Below are positions 1 through 5,993 of a stretch of DNA of 23,416 nucleotides, piece by piece. The notes beneath the pieces are model-generated. The model was not told the origin of the DNA and ran no database searches. It saw only the letters and a program-made list of their open reading frames with translations. How positions within the stretch are numbered: position 1 is the first letter of the stretch; each line of letters begins with the position of its first letter. Location: IMG/VR virus record IMGVR_UViG_3300014932_000059, positions 1 to 23,416 of that record; one strand, 5' to 3'. Origin of the DNA: a virus. A program made the position numbers and the translations under genes.

Positions 1-2
1 AA

Positions 3-128
3 CCAACAGATGCTATTAAATTACTTGAAAAGTATGCAGACAAATTAGAAGATGAAAGACCAAATAAAGGACTTTCAGATGTTGTTTTAGATTGTGTTGA
101 ATTACTAAGAAAGGCACAAGAGAAATGA
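3..128 (+). CDS. Partial small hypothetical protein (3' end only)
   Basis: An open frame enters from the left edge and gives 41 residues before TGA. It is rich in Lys, Glu and Leu, looks helical, and ends in LRKAQEK. The start is outside the window, so its full length is unknown. Its last 23 bases recur exactly at the end of the gene stopping at 566, and the last 16 also end the gene stopping at 393. The stop overlaps the next ATG (ATGA at 125-128), so translation is probably coupled. No family is recognised. That the frame is coding is inferred from its openness to the edge and from the shared ending. Confidence 0.5.
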   Translation, partial: PTDAIKLLEKYADKLEDERPNKGLSDVVLDCVELLRKAQEK

Positions 129-205
129 ACCAGAATATTTTTTGTAGTAAATGTCACAGAATACCAAGCCAATGTTGTTGCCGTTTAATAAGAAAGGAAA
201 AATAG
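125..205 (+). CDS. Possible 26-residue Cys-rich peptide
   Basis: A short frame opens at the ATGA overlap with the preceding gene and encodes 26 residues beginning MNQNIFCSKCHR, followed by three adjacent Cys. The CxxC pair plus later Cys and His could bind zinc. The peptide of the gene starting at 390 opens similarly (M, Q at position 3, then Cys-x-Lys-Cys or Cys-Lys-Lys-Cys) and sits after the same repeated junction, which is the main reason to believe this one. It could instead be a decayed remnant of such a gene. No function is assigned. Confidence 0.35.
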   Translation: MNQNIFCSKCHRIPSQCCCRLIRKEK

Positions 206-207
206 AA

Positions 208-393
208 ATGAAAAATTTTGACATAGAAGTATTTATAAAAGACCTTGACAAGCTATTTAACGATATGCAAGACAAGGCAATTATTGGCTCAGAAAATGTG
301 GCTACCGCATCTTGGGTTATAAAACAACAGGTAGAAGAAATTGAATATTGGAAAGAGATGTTTGAGAAAGCAATGGAGGCACAAGAGAAATGA
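208..393 (+). CDS. Small hypothetical phage protein (61 aa)
   Basis: ATG at 208 is chosen over an upstream in-frame ATG at 151 because AGGAAA lies just before it and the longer form would overlap the preceding small frame. The product begins MKNFDIEVFIKDLDKL and is acidic, with a long helical C-terminal half (from about residue 40) ending EAQEK. Its stop overlaps the next ATG (ATGA at 390-393). No domain is recognised. It belongs to a cluster of tiny genes ahead of the replication genes, a position where phages often keep variable host-takeover genes; that role is inference. Confidence 0.6.
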   Translation: MKNFDIEVFIKDLDKLFNDMQDKAIIGSENVATASWVIKQQVEEIEYWKEMFEKAMEAQEK

Positions 394-566
394 GCCAAGA
401 GCCATGTAAAAAATGCGGTGAATATCACAATAATTGCTATGAGTTTTCTGAACTAACAGATGAGGAAATAGATAATGTGAGTGACGAAGTTTCAAACCTT
501 ATTGACACCTATGCTGGCAGACGAGAATTTGCTAGAGCAATATTAAGAAAGGCACAAGAGAAATGA
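390..566 (+). CDS. Small CxxC-containing hypothetical protein (58 aa)
   Basis: The frame starts at the ATGA overlap and encodes 58 residues opening MSQEPCKKCGEYHNNCYEF. C6, C9, H13 and C16 make a plausible zinc-knuckle arrangement. An acidic helical part follows, ending ILRKAQEK. The last 23 bases are identical to the end of the partial gene at the left edge. The stop overlaps the start of the next gene at 563. It may be a zinc-binding regulator, but no family is recognised. Confidence 0.6.
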   Translation: MSQEPCKKCGEYHNNCYEFSELTDEEIDNVSDEVSNLIDTYAGRREFARAILRKAQEK

Positions 567-730
567 GAGACGGTGGTAAAGGAGATAAGCAAAGGCCAGT
601 AAAGGATATGGAGCAGTTTGATAAGAATTGGGATAGTATCTTTAAAAAACCTGTGAAGGAGGATAAACCTTTTGGACTCGATAACGTTGTGGATGAAACG
701 GATAAACACCGTAAAGACTCTAGTAATTAG
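563..730 (+). CDS. Small conserved phage hypothetical protein (55 aa)
   Basis: The frame begins at the ATGA overlap at 563-566 and encodes 55 charged residues opening MRDGGKGDKQRP, followed by a MEQFDKNWDSIF segment. Short proteins with this opening and an FDxxWDxIF segment are familiar in many tailed phages, but I know of no assigned function. The product is hydrophilic and has no membrane segment. Its 3' end overlaps the next frame (start 693), a 38-nt out-of-frame overlap. Confidence 0.6.
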   Translation: MRDGGKGDKQRPVKDMEQFDKNWDSIFKKPVKEDKPFGLDNVVDETDKHRKDSSN

Positions 731-914
731 TTGTGTTGTATTTGTAGTTGTTACATTAGTTTGTTACGTGTATAATGATTTACCTGATGGAAGATGTGCA
801 GATACTTTTGAGCATCAAGCATTCTACACAGTAAAGAATGGAATAGAGTACTGTTTTTATCGTAGGACGGTTTACCCATACCGTATATGGGGTGGAGTTA
901 TAGGAGTTAAATGA
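693..914 (+). CDS. Single-pass membrane protein, function unknown (73 aa)
   Basis: The product starts MKRINTVK, has one hydrophobic segment at about residues 8-27, then a hydrophilic C-terminal part with Cys, Tyr and Arg residues. The positive N-terminus followed by a membrane span suggests an N-in topology with the tail in the periplasm. The frame can be extended to a TTG at 672, but the ATG at 693 places the basic residues directly before the span and is preferred. It overlaps the gene before it and shares ATGA with the polymerase start at 911, so it is probably translationally coupled to the polymerase. No family recognised. Confidence 0.55.
   Translation: MKRINTVKTLVISCVVFVVVTLVCYVYNDLPDGRCADTFEHQAFYTVKNGIEYCFYRRTVYPYRIWGGVIGVK
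748..776 (+). promoter_or_regulatory. Weak sigma70-like promoter candidate before DNA polymerase
   Basis: TTGTTA at 748-753 is followed after 17 bp by a perfect TATAAT at 771-776, with no extended -10 TG. It lies inside the membrane-protein gene, about 135 bp before the polymerase start. The hexamers fit, but AT-rich coding sequence makes chance matches common. Confidence 0.25.
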
Positions 915-2560
915 AGACTTTAGTTCTCGACATCGAAACAAATTTAGCACACGATACTATTTGGTGCTGCGTTACCTTACATCGAGAGACTAATGACATA
1001 ACTGTGTGGAGATCTGCACAAGGACTAAAGGAGTATTTAAATGACGCTGATACCATTGTGGGGCACAACCTTATTGATTTTGACGCTCCTGTTCTTAATC
1101 GTGTGTGGGGAACAAGCATTAGGAAGTCGCAATGTCAAGATACTTTACTACTGTCTCGTCTTAGTAATAGTGCTAGGGACGGTGGTCATTCTCTAAAGGC
1201 CTGGGGCAATACTCTTGGCTATGAGAAGATAGAGTTTACAGACTTTGATGCTGGCCTGACTGAAGAGATGGTAACGTATTGCATTCGAGATGTGGAGTTA
1301 ACATCTAAAGTGTATGACATCTTGGTGGACGAAGTTGTTAAGAACAAGATAGGCCAAGAGGCTGTGAAGCTGGAGTATGAAGTACAAGTAATCTTATCGG
1401 AGATGGAACGAAATGGCTTTAAACTTAACGTACCGTATGCCCAAACGCTGCTGTGTGATATTAAGACCGAGATGGCGAGTATCGAGGAATCGTTACAGAA
1501 CATCTTCCCTCCAATCGTTACGGCACGTGTATCTACAAAAACTGGGAAAGCACTCAAGGACGATGTGGAAGTGTTCAACGTCGGTTCTCGTCAGCAGATT
1601 GCAAAAAGACTTATCTCAAAGGGCTGGAAGCCACAAAAGAAGACCGAAAAAGGCCAAGTTATTGTTGATGAAAGTGTACTTGAACAAGTCAGCATTCCAG
1701 AAGCGAAACCAATCGCTAGGTATTTAACGTTACAAAAGAGAGCATCACAGTTAGATTCATGGTTAGAGAAACTAGGAAAGGATGGAAGAGTACATGGTAA
1801 AGTCATCGGTTTTGGTGCTGTTACTGGCAGAGCTACTCATGCTAGCCCTAATATGGCACAAGTCCCTGCAAATAGGGCAACACTTGGAACAGAGTTTAGA
1901 TCCTGCTGGACGGTGGAGGATGGAAACGTATTGGTGGGGGTTGACCTTAGCGGTATTGAGCTTAGATGCTTTGCTCATTACCTTAATGATCAGGACTATA
2001 TAAATGAAACAGTTAACGGTGATGTCCACACGAGAAATCAGCAGGCATTCGGGGTTGAAACACGAGACCTTGCGAAGACTGTCCTTTATGCGACTCTGTA
2101 CGGAGCTTCCGCAACCAAGATCGGTAAAGTTATTGGTGGTACTCCGAAGCGTGGAGCCGAGATTATTGGCAATTTCTGTAAAGCAATACCAGCGTATGAA
2201 ATACTTAAAGCCAAAGTTGAAAGGATGTCTGAAAAAGGAACACTACCTGGGCTTGGCGGTTATCAGCTTAAGGTCAGGTCGAGTCATTCGTCGCTCAACA
2301 CGTTACTTCAAAGTGCAGGGGCTATCATCAGTAAACAGTGGCTTGTTCAAATCACAAAGAACCTTCGAGCCAAAAAGATTCCGTACAAGCTTGTCGCCTG
2401 GGTACACGACGAAGTTCAACTCGAAACTCCTCGTGAATACGGAGATATTGTAGGAGAAGTGGTTGTTCACTCTGCTGCTGAGGCAGGTGAAATATTGAAG
2501 TTCCGTTGTCCAGTCGGGGCTGAATATGGTGTGGCAGAAAACTGGGCAGGCAGCCACTAA
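911..2560 (+). CDS. Family A DNA polymerase with 3'-5' exonuclease domain (T7-like)
   Basis: Replicative polymerase of the T7/Pol I family. The exonuclease domain (about residues 1-140) shows ExoI DIE (D7, E9), ExoII HNLIDFD (D58) and ExoIII YCIRD (Y123, D127). The polymerase domain shows motif A VDLSGIELR (D345), motif B RDLAKTVLYATLYG (R385, K389, Y393, Y397) and motif C HDE (H499-E501). All catalytic carboxylates are present, so it should be active. Y393 occupies the position of E. coli Phe762, as in T7. At 549 residues it is shorter than T7 gp5 (704). I see no obvious counterpart of the thioredoxin-binding insertion, so processivity may come from another factor. The start overlaps the upstream stop as ATGA. 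Identification is firm. Confidence 0.97.
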   Translation: MKTLVLDIETNLAHDTIWCCVTLHRETNDITVWRSAQGLKEYLNDADTIVGHNLIDFDAPVLNRVWGTSIRKSQCQDTLLLSRLSNSARDGGHSLKAWGNTLGYEKIEFTDFDAGLTEEMVTYCIRDVELTSKVYDILVDEVVKNKIGQEAVKLEYEVQVILSEMERNGFKLNVPYAQTLLCDIKTEMASIEESLQNIFPPIVTARVSTKTGKALKDDVEVFNVGSRQQIAKRLISKGWKPQKKTEKGQVIVDESVLEQVSIPEAKPIARYLTLQKRASQLDSWLEKLGKDGRVHGKVIGFGAVTGRATHASPNMAQVPANRATLGTEFRSCWTVEDGNVLVGVDLSGIELRCFAHYLNDQDYINETVNGDVHTRNQQAFGVETRDLAKTVLYATLYGASATKIGKVIGGTPKRGAEIIGNFCKAIPAYEILKAKVERMSEKGTLPGLGGYQLKVRSSHSSLNTLLQSAGAIISKQWLVQITKNLRAKKIPYKLVAWVHDEVQLETPREYGDIVGEVVVHSAAEAGEILKFRCPVGAEYGVAENWAGSH

Positions 2561-2572
2561 ATGTGGTATAAT
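2543..2572 (+). promoter_or_regulatory. Extended -10 promoter before the ssDNA-binding gene
   Basis: TGGGCA (2543-2548, four of six matches to TTGACA), an 18-bp spacer, then an extended -10 TGGTATAAT with TATAAT at 2567-2572. It covers the polymerase stop and the short gap before the ssDNA-binding gene, giving a predicted transcript start near 2579 and a leader of about 33 nt with AGAGGA before the ATG at 2612. A dedicated promoter suits a protein needed in large amounts. Confidence 0.5.
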
Positions 2573-2611
2573 AGTAGTTCGCAGTTAACTAAATTAAGAG
2601 GAATCAACATT

Positions 2612-3034
2612 ATGAGTACAGGTAAATCAGTAGCAGTTCAGGCAGATGTTTTTTGGGCATGTACACAAACTCCTAATCCTACTTCGGATAAAGAGCAGTA
2701 CACCATTAACCTGGCGAACTTGTCAGATAAAGCAGTAAAAGCATTAGAAGAGTTAGGCATTACAGTTCACAGCAATGCAGAGAAGCGTCCTGATGAAGGT
2801 CAATACATTACTTGTAAGAGTAACTACAAGATTGATGCTTTTGATGTCGATGGAAAAACAATCTCTACAGATAAGAAGATTGGTAATGGCACTAAAGCCA
2901 CTGCAATCGTGTCTTCTTATGAGTGGACTTATCGTGGTAAAAAAGGTGTTAGCCCTTCATTGAAAAAGTTGACAATCACTGATCTGATTGAATACAAAGG
3001 TGCTAATGTAGAAGAATTGGACGACGTTCTCTAA
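2612..3034 (+). CDS. Single-stranded DNA-binding protein (T7 gp2.5-like)
   Basis: A 140-residue protein that probably coats single-stranded DNA during replication and recombination. A segment IGNGTKATAIVSSYEW (residues 90-105) and the following GKKGVSPSLKKLTITDL resemble the OB-fold core of phage ssDNA-binding proteins of the gp2.5/DUF2815 kind. The C-terminus is acidic (EELDDVL), as expected for a tail that recruits polymerase and other partners, though it lacks the final Phe of T7 gp2.5. The frame also has an ATG at 2561, but 2612 has a good AGAGGA site at proper spacing and the extension would overlap the promoter, so 2612 is preferred. It sits between polymerase and exonuclease. The stop overlaps the next ATG (TAATG). 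Confidence 0.85.
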   Translation: MSTGKSVAVQADVFWACTQTPNPTSDKEQYTINLANLSDKAVKALEELGITVHSNAEKRPDEGQYITCKSNYKIDAFDVDGKTISTDKKIGNGTKATAIVSSYEWTYRGKKGVSPSLKKLTITDLIEYKGANVEELDDVL

Positions 3035-3720
3035 TGGCTCACATCCTTATTGATGGCGATATCATCGGATACCGAATCGGTTTCTCGACTGAAGAGGAAA
3101 ACGAGAAAATCGTCATCTCTAGGGTTGCGACATTTATTGAAACAATGCTTTGGGAGGATCTCGAAGCTGAGACCTACCAAGGCTACTTAACTGGTAAAGA
3201 AAACTTCCGTTATGACATCGCAAGAACTGCTCCGTATAAAGGAAATCGCACAGCACCTAAGCCTAAGCATCTCCAACTTATTCGAGACTATCTTGTCTCT
3301 GCCTGGGACTTCCAAGTCTCTGTCGGGCAAGAAGCAGATGATTCGATTGCGATAGAACACACGGCAAGAAACAATGAGAGCATCATTGCTAGTATTGATA
3401 AAGACTTCCTACAGCTTCGTGGTAATCATTGGAACTTTGTCAAGAAAGAAATGACTTTTGTAACAGAAGAAGAAGCAATTAAAAACTTTTATAGACAGGT
3501 ACTTACAGGTGACAGAGTTGATAACATCATTGGCCTCAAGGGTATCGGCCCTGTTAAGGCTGACAAAATCCTCTCCGAGCGTGATAGTGCAGCAGAAATG
3601 TATACTGCTTGTGTCGAAGCTTACAATGGAGAAGAAGAACGAGTCATCGAAAACTGTAGATTGCTATGGCTTAGAAGAGAAACCGACCAACTCTGGGAAC
3701 CACCCACCAAAGGGCTATAA
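3034..3720 (+). CDS. 5'-3' exonuclease, FEN/T7 gp6-like
   Basis: A 228-residue flap-endonuclease/5'-exonuclease family protein, expected to remove RNA primers and degrade host DNA. Metal-binding acids are visible in order: DGD (D7, D9), EADD (E100, D102, D103), DKD (D122, D124) and GDRVDN (D160, D163). A helix-hairpin-helix follows, GLKGIGPVKADKIL (about 167-180). The YKGNR segment at 68-72 matches the basic arch region typical of the family. Length suits phage members, which lack the bacterial Pol I fusion. It overlaps the upstream stop by one base and is followed immediately by the peptidase gene. Confidence 0.93.
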   Translation: MAHILIDGDIIGYRIGFSTEEENEKIVISRVATFIETMLWEDLEAETYQGYLTGKENFRYDIARTAPYKGNRTAPKPKHLQLIRDYLVSAWDFQVSVGQEADDSIAIEHTARNNESIIASIDKDFLQLRGNHWNFVKKEMTFVTEEEAIKNFYRQVLTGDRVDNIIGLKGIGPVKADKILSERDSAAEMYTACVEAYNGEEERVIENCRLLWLRRETDQLWEPPTKGL

Positions 3721-4404
3721 ATGATTCTATTATTAACCAACCACGGTCATTCAGACGAAAGGTTTAATGAATATGTTCAACGAGCTTCTCAGTTTTATGC
3801 TGAGCAATTATTCCCTAAACAACTCCTCAGACATATTGTGGTATCTATTAAGTTTAATAAGCATTTGGATGCTTTTGGATACAGTAGTATTGAGAAAAGA
3901 AACACAAAAGGAGCAGCAAGGGAATTCTTAATTGAGTTACATCCCTATATCTCAGGTAAAGAAATCTTAAAAACTCTTGCACACGAATTTGTGCATGTCA
4001 AGCAATATGTATACGAGGAATTAAATGAAGAGCAAACGCAATGGCAGGGTAAATCCTTCGACAGTGATGCAGTGGACTATTTTGAACTGCCTTGGGAAAT
4101 CGAAGCCTACGGACGAGAAGCAGGGCTTTGGAATAACTTTGCTAAGAAGGAATCTCTTTGGAATGTCCTTGAAGGTGTCAACAATCCTGACACCCCTGTC
4201 GAACCTGTTCCGATAGGCTGGAAAGATGAAAACAAGTTCAGCAAAGCAAAAAGGCCGACTGTTGCAGCAAGCAGTGAGGGACAAGATATTGGAAAAGTTT
4301 CCTCATCTAACAGAAAGGGACGTGAAGTCAACCTCGATGGGAGCACAAGGGGAAGACGTACAACTATCCGAAGCTGGATTAAAAGCCTTTGGCTACAACG
4401 TTGA
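3721..4404 (+). CDS. HExxH zinc metallopeptidase-like protein
   Basis: Residues 88-92 read HEFVH, the zinc-binding and catalytic motif of metallopeptidases, inside a hydrophobic helix (TLAHEFVHVKQY). E128, in PWEIEAYGRE, is a good candidate third ligand. No signal peptide or membrane segment is seen, so it probably acts in the cytoplasm. Flanked by an exonuclease and a nuclease in the replication block, it could be a SprT-type protease acting on DNA-bound proteins; that is inference. Residues 169-227 lie in the 179-nt overlap with the next gene and are a low-complexity Ser/Arg tail with no visible domain, probably overprinted rather than conserved. Substrate unknown. Confidence 0.75.
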   Translation: MILLLTNHGHSDERFNEYVQRASQFYAEQLFPKQLLRHIVVSIKFNKHLDAFGYSSIEKRNTKGAAREFLIELHPYISGKEILKTLAHEFVHVKQYVYEELNEEQTQWQGKSFDSDAVDYFELPWEIEAYGREAGLWNNFAKKESLWNVLEGVNNPDTPVEPVPIGWKDENKFSKAKRPTVAASSEGQDIGKVSSSNRKGREVNLDGSTRGRRTTIRSWIKSLWLQR

Positions 4405-4573
4405 ATGTAAGAACCTAGCAAAGATAGCAGTCTATAAGTTTTACGAGCAAGCAACAACACATGGTAGTGCAGAGCCTTTAGTAGTAGTTAAACAGAACAG
4501 AAGTAAACCTTTAGCAATAGTAGATTTAGAACATTTTATTGACCTAGTGAGGAAAGCAAATGAGCAAAAATAG
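4226..4573 (+). CDS. PD-(D/E)XK nuclease, possibly Holliday-junction resolvase-like
   Basis: A 115-residue protein with the marks of a small PD-(D/E)XK nuclease: QKGRLLQQAVRDKIL (8-22), SMGAQGEDVQLS (37-48, with D44) and VECKN (E60, K62). Phage proteins with this KGR...GEDV...ECKN layout are usually listed as nucleases or resolvases, and the layout argues that this frame is real from its first residues. AGG at 4215-4217 is a plausible ribosome-binding site. Thus it overlaps the peptidase gene out of frame by 179 nt. Likely role: processing branched or host DNA during replication and recombination. The exact substrate cannot be told. Confidence 0.8.
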   Translation: MKTSSAKQKGRLLQQAVRDKILEKFPHLTERDVKSTSMGAQGEDVQLSEAGLKAFGYNVECKNLAKIAVYKFYEQATTHGSAEPLVVVKQNRSKPLAIVDLEHFIDLVRKANEQK

Positions 4574-4931
4574 ATTTGATTTAGAAACAGACATCATGAA
4601 TGTCTGGGCTATTAAAGACCAAGTAGGCACGATGATGTGGAGATTTTATGACCATCCTGAGTTTTTATCACAAGATGAGCAAATGAATCATATTATGGCT
4701 GTTCAATATGCTATTGAACTAAATTGTGCTAAGTTAATGGATACATATTGTCAAGTATTTCAGCTTAATGAATATGCCACAGCAGAGATGAAACAGTTAC
4801 GTCAACAGATGCTCGATGGCTTAACTAAGAAAGCTGACAAAGAAGATGCCAAGAAGTTTTGGGAAGATAAAGGTTTACCTGAGTTTCCAATTAAAAAAGC
4901 AAAATCTAAAAAGACAGGGAAAACTGAATGA
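4560..4931 (+). CDS. Conserved phage hypothetical protein (123 aa)
   Basis: The product opens MSKNRFDLETDIMNVW and is mostly helical, with a Lys-rich end (KKAKSKKTGK). Short RFDLExxIM proteins of this type sit in the replication regions of many podoviruses, and I know of no established function. No membrane segment or catalytic motif is visible. The start overlaps the nuclease gene by 14 nt and the stop overlaps the next gene as ATGA, so it belongs to the same operon as the surrounding nucleases. Confidence 0.7.
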   Translation: MSKNRFDLETDIMNVWAIKDQVGTMMWRFYDHPEFLSQDEQMNHIMAVQYAIELNCAKLMDTYCQVFQLNEYATAEMKQLRQQMLDGLTKKADKEDAKKFWEDKGLPEFPIKKAKSKKTGKTE

Positions 4932-5665
4932 AAATTCTATTACTTGATATAGAGTCATCGCCTAATGTGGCACACGTTTGGGGCTTATGGCAACAGAATG
5001 TTGGAATCAATCAACTAATGGAATCTTCGTATGTACTTTGTTGGGCTGCTAAGTGGCTCGGTGAAGATGAAATCATATTTGATTCTGTACACCAATCTAA
5101 ACCTAAAAAGATGCTGAAAGGAATCTATGACCTCCTCAATGATGCAGACGCAGTCATTCATTATAATGGTACTAAGTTTGATATTCCTACTCTTAACAAG
5201 GAATTCTTACTACATAATTATGCTCCACCATCGCCTTATAAACAGATTGATCTTCTCCGTGTTGCTCGTAGCCAGTTCCGTTTTCCTAGCAATAAGTTGG
5301 ACTACGTAGCTCAGCGTTTAGGACTAGGTAAAAAGCAAGAACACGAAGGACATGATCTATGGGTCAAGTGTATGAATGGAGATAAAGATGCTTGGAAGCG
5401 TATGGAATCGTATAACATTCAAGATGTCGTTTTGCTTGAATCTCTTTATTGCCGTCTTCTTCCATGGATCAAATCTCATCCTAATCATAATCTTTATACC
5501 GATAATCGTGTGTGCCCCACCTGTTCTGGGAATAGATTACAAAAGCGTGGCACTGCTATCTCGGCTACTGGAAGGTATCAACGGTATCAGTGCAGCGATT
5601 GCGGAAGCTGGTCTCAGGGTACAAAAGCAGTCAAACCATCCGTTGAGGTAAAACATGCACTGTGA
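4928..5665 (+). CDS. DnaQ-like 3'-5' exonuclease with C-terminal zinc ribbon
   Basis: A 245-residue RNase H-fold exonuclease (DEDDy type): ExoI LDIES (D7, E9), ExoII HYNGTKFD (N80, D85) and ExoIII YNIQD (Y162, D166). A zinc ribbon follows, CPTC (C196, C199) and CSDC (C222, C225). It has no polymerase domain, so it is a second, stand-alone exonuclease beside the one built into the polymerase. The zinc ribbon probably adds nucleic-acid or partner binding. Candidate jobs are DNA end trimming, nucleotide salvage or RNA processing; none can be chosen from sequence. It overlaps the gene before by ATGA and the DUF3310 gene after by 11 nt. Confidence 0.88.
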   Translation: MKILLLDIESSPNVAHVWGLWQQNVGINQLMESSYVLCWAAKWLGEDEIIFDSVHQSKPKKMLKGIYDLLNDADAVIHYNGTKFDIPTLNKEFLLHNYAPPSPYKQIDLLRVARSQFRFPSNKLDYVAQRLGLGKKQEHEGHDLWVKCMNGDKDAWKRMESYNIQDVVLLESLYCRLLPWIKSHPNHNLYTDNRVCPTCSGNRLQKRGTAISATGRYQRYQCSDCGSWSQGTKAVKPSVEVKHAL

Positions 5666-5987
5666 AAAACACAATGTAAAATATCATACTATATGTATTA
5701 AGTGTGAAGTAGACAAGACTACTTATGGAGCAGGCCCTAATGATTCTTACTATCCTCCAGGTGCTATGAAAGATATGGTAAACTCTCCTGATCACTACAC
5801 CCAAGGCAGTATCGAATGTATTGATGCTATTGAAGAAGTAGTAAAGCATTTAGACGGTATGGAAGCAATGTGTACAGGCAACGCTATTAAGTATTTATGG
5901 CGATGGAGACACAAGAACGGTACTGAAGATTTAAAGAAAGCAGTGTGGTATATCCAAAGGATGATTGATGAGCTTGACTCTAAGTGA
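5655..5987 (+). CDS. DUF3310 protein with N-terminal Cys/His zinc knuckle
   Basis: Residues 42-107 match DUF3310: VNSPDHYTQGSIECIDAIE, then GNAIKYLWRWRHKNGTEDLKK and a closing WYIQRMID. Phage proteins with this domain are often annotated as nucleotide kinases by relation to T7 gp1.7, but I see no classical P-loop, so the activity is uncertain. Residues 1-17 add C3, H6, C14 and C17, a small putative zinc knuckle not part of the core domain. The gene precedes a nucleotide reductase, which fits a role in nucleotide supply. It overlaps the exonuclease gene by 11 nt and its 3' end overlaps the next small gene by 20 nt. Confidence 0.85.
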   Translation: MHCEKHNVKYHTICIKCEVDKTTYGAGPNDSYYPPGAMKDMVNSPDHYTQGSIECIDAIEEVVKHLDGMEAMCTGNAIKYLWRWRHKNGTEDLKKAVWYIQRMIDELDSK

Positions 5988-5993
5988 TATAAT
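5965..5993 (+). promoter_or_regulatory. Near-consensus sigma70 promoter before the reductase genes
   Basis: TTGATG (5965-5970), a 17-bp spacer, then extended -10 TGATATAAT with TATAAT at 5988-5993. Spacing is ideal, the -10 is perfect and the TGn extension is present. The expected start is near 6000. It lies at the DUF3310 stop and would give separate transcription of the small gene at 6128 and the ribonucleotide reductase. It also overlaps the first codons of the 5968 gene, which could then only be read from upstream transcripts. Confidence 0.6.

Larger units (their letters stand above)
106..566 (+). repeat. Dispersed gene-end repeat, three copies (106-128, 378-393, 544-566)
   Basis: Three consecutive small genes finish with the same bases, GGCACAAGAGAAATGA. 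The first and third copies are identical over 23 bp. Each copy encodes the C-terminal residues AQEK and ends in ATGA, whose ATG opens the following small frame. The copy therefore carries a stop, a weak AAGAG ribosome-binding sequence and a start. Such sequences could act as coupling junctions and as homology for gain or loss of small early genes by recombination; that role is inferred. Confidence 0.7.

Noticed and set aside
151-207. Upstream ATG extending the 208 gene
   Set aside because: It would overlap the Cys-rich short frame, and the ATG at 208 has AGGAAA before it.
2004-2453. 149-codon + strand open frame inside the polymerase gene
   Set aside because: It runs through motif B and motif C of the polymerase in another frame and shows no domain or start signal.
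2561-2611. Upstream in-frame ATG extending the ssDNA-binding protein by 17 residues
   Set aside because: It abuts the polymerase stop without a ribosome-binding site, overlaps the extended -10 element, and the ATG at 2612 has AGAGGA at good spacing.
4021-4460. Antisense open frames across the peptidase/nuclease overlap
   Set aside because: The overlap already holds two sense frames; the antisense frames show no motif or ribosome-binding site.
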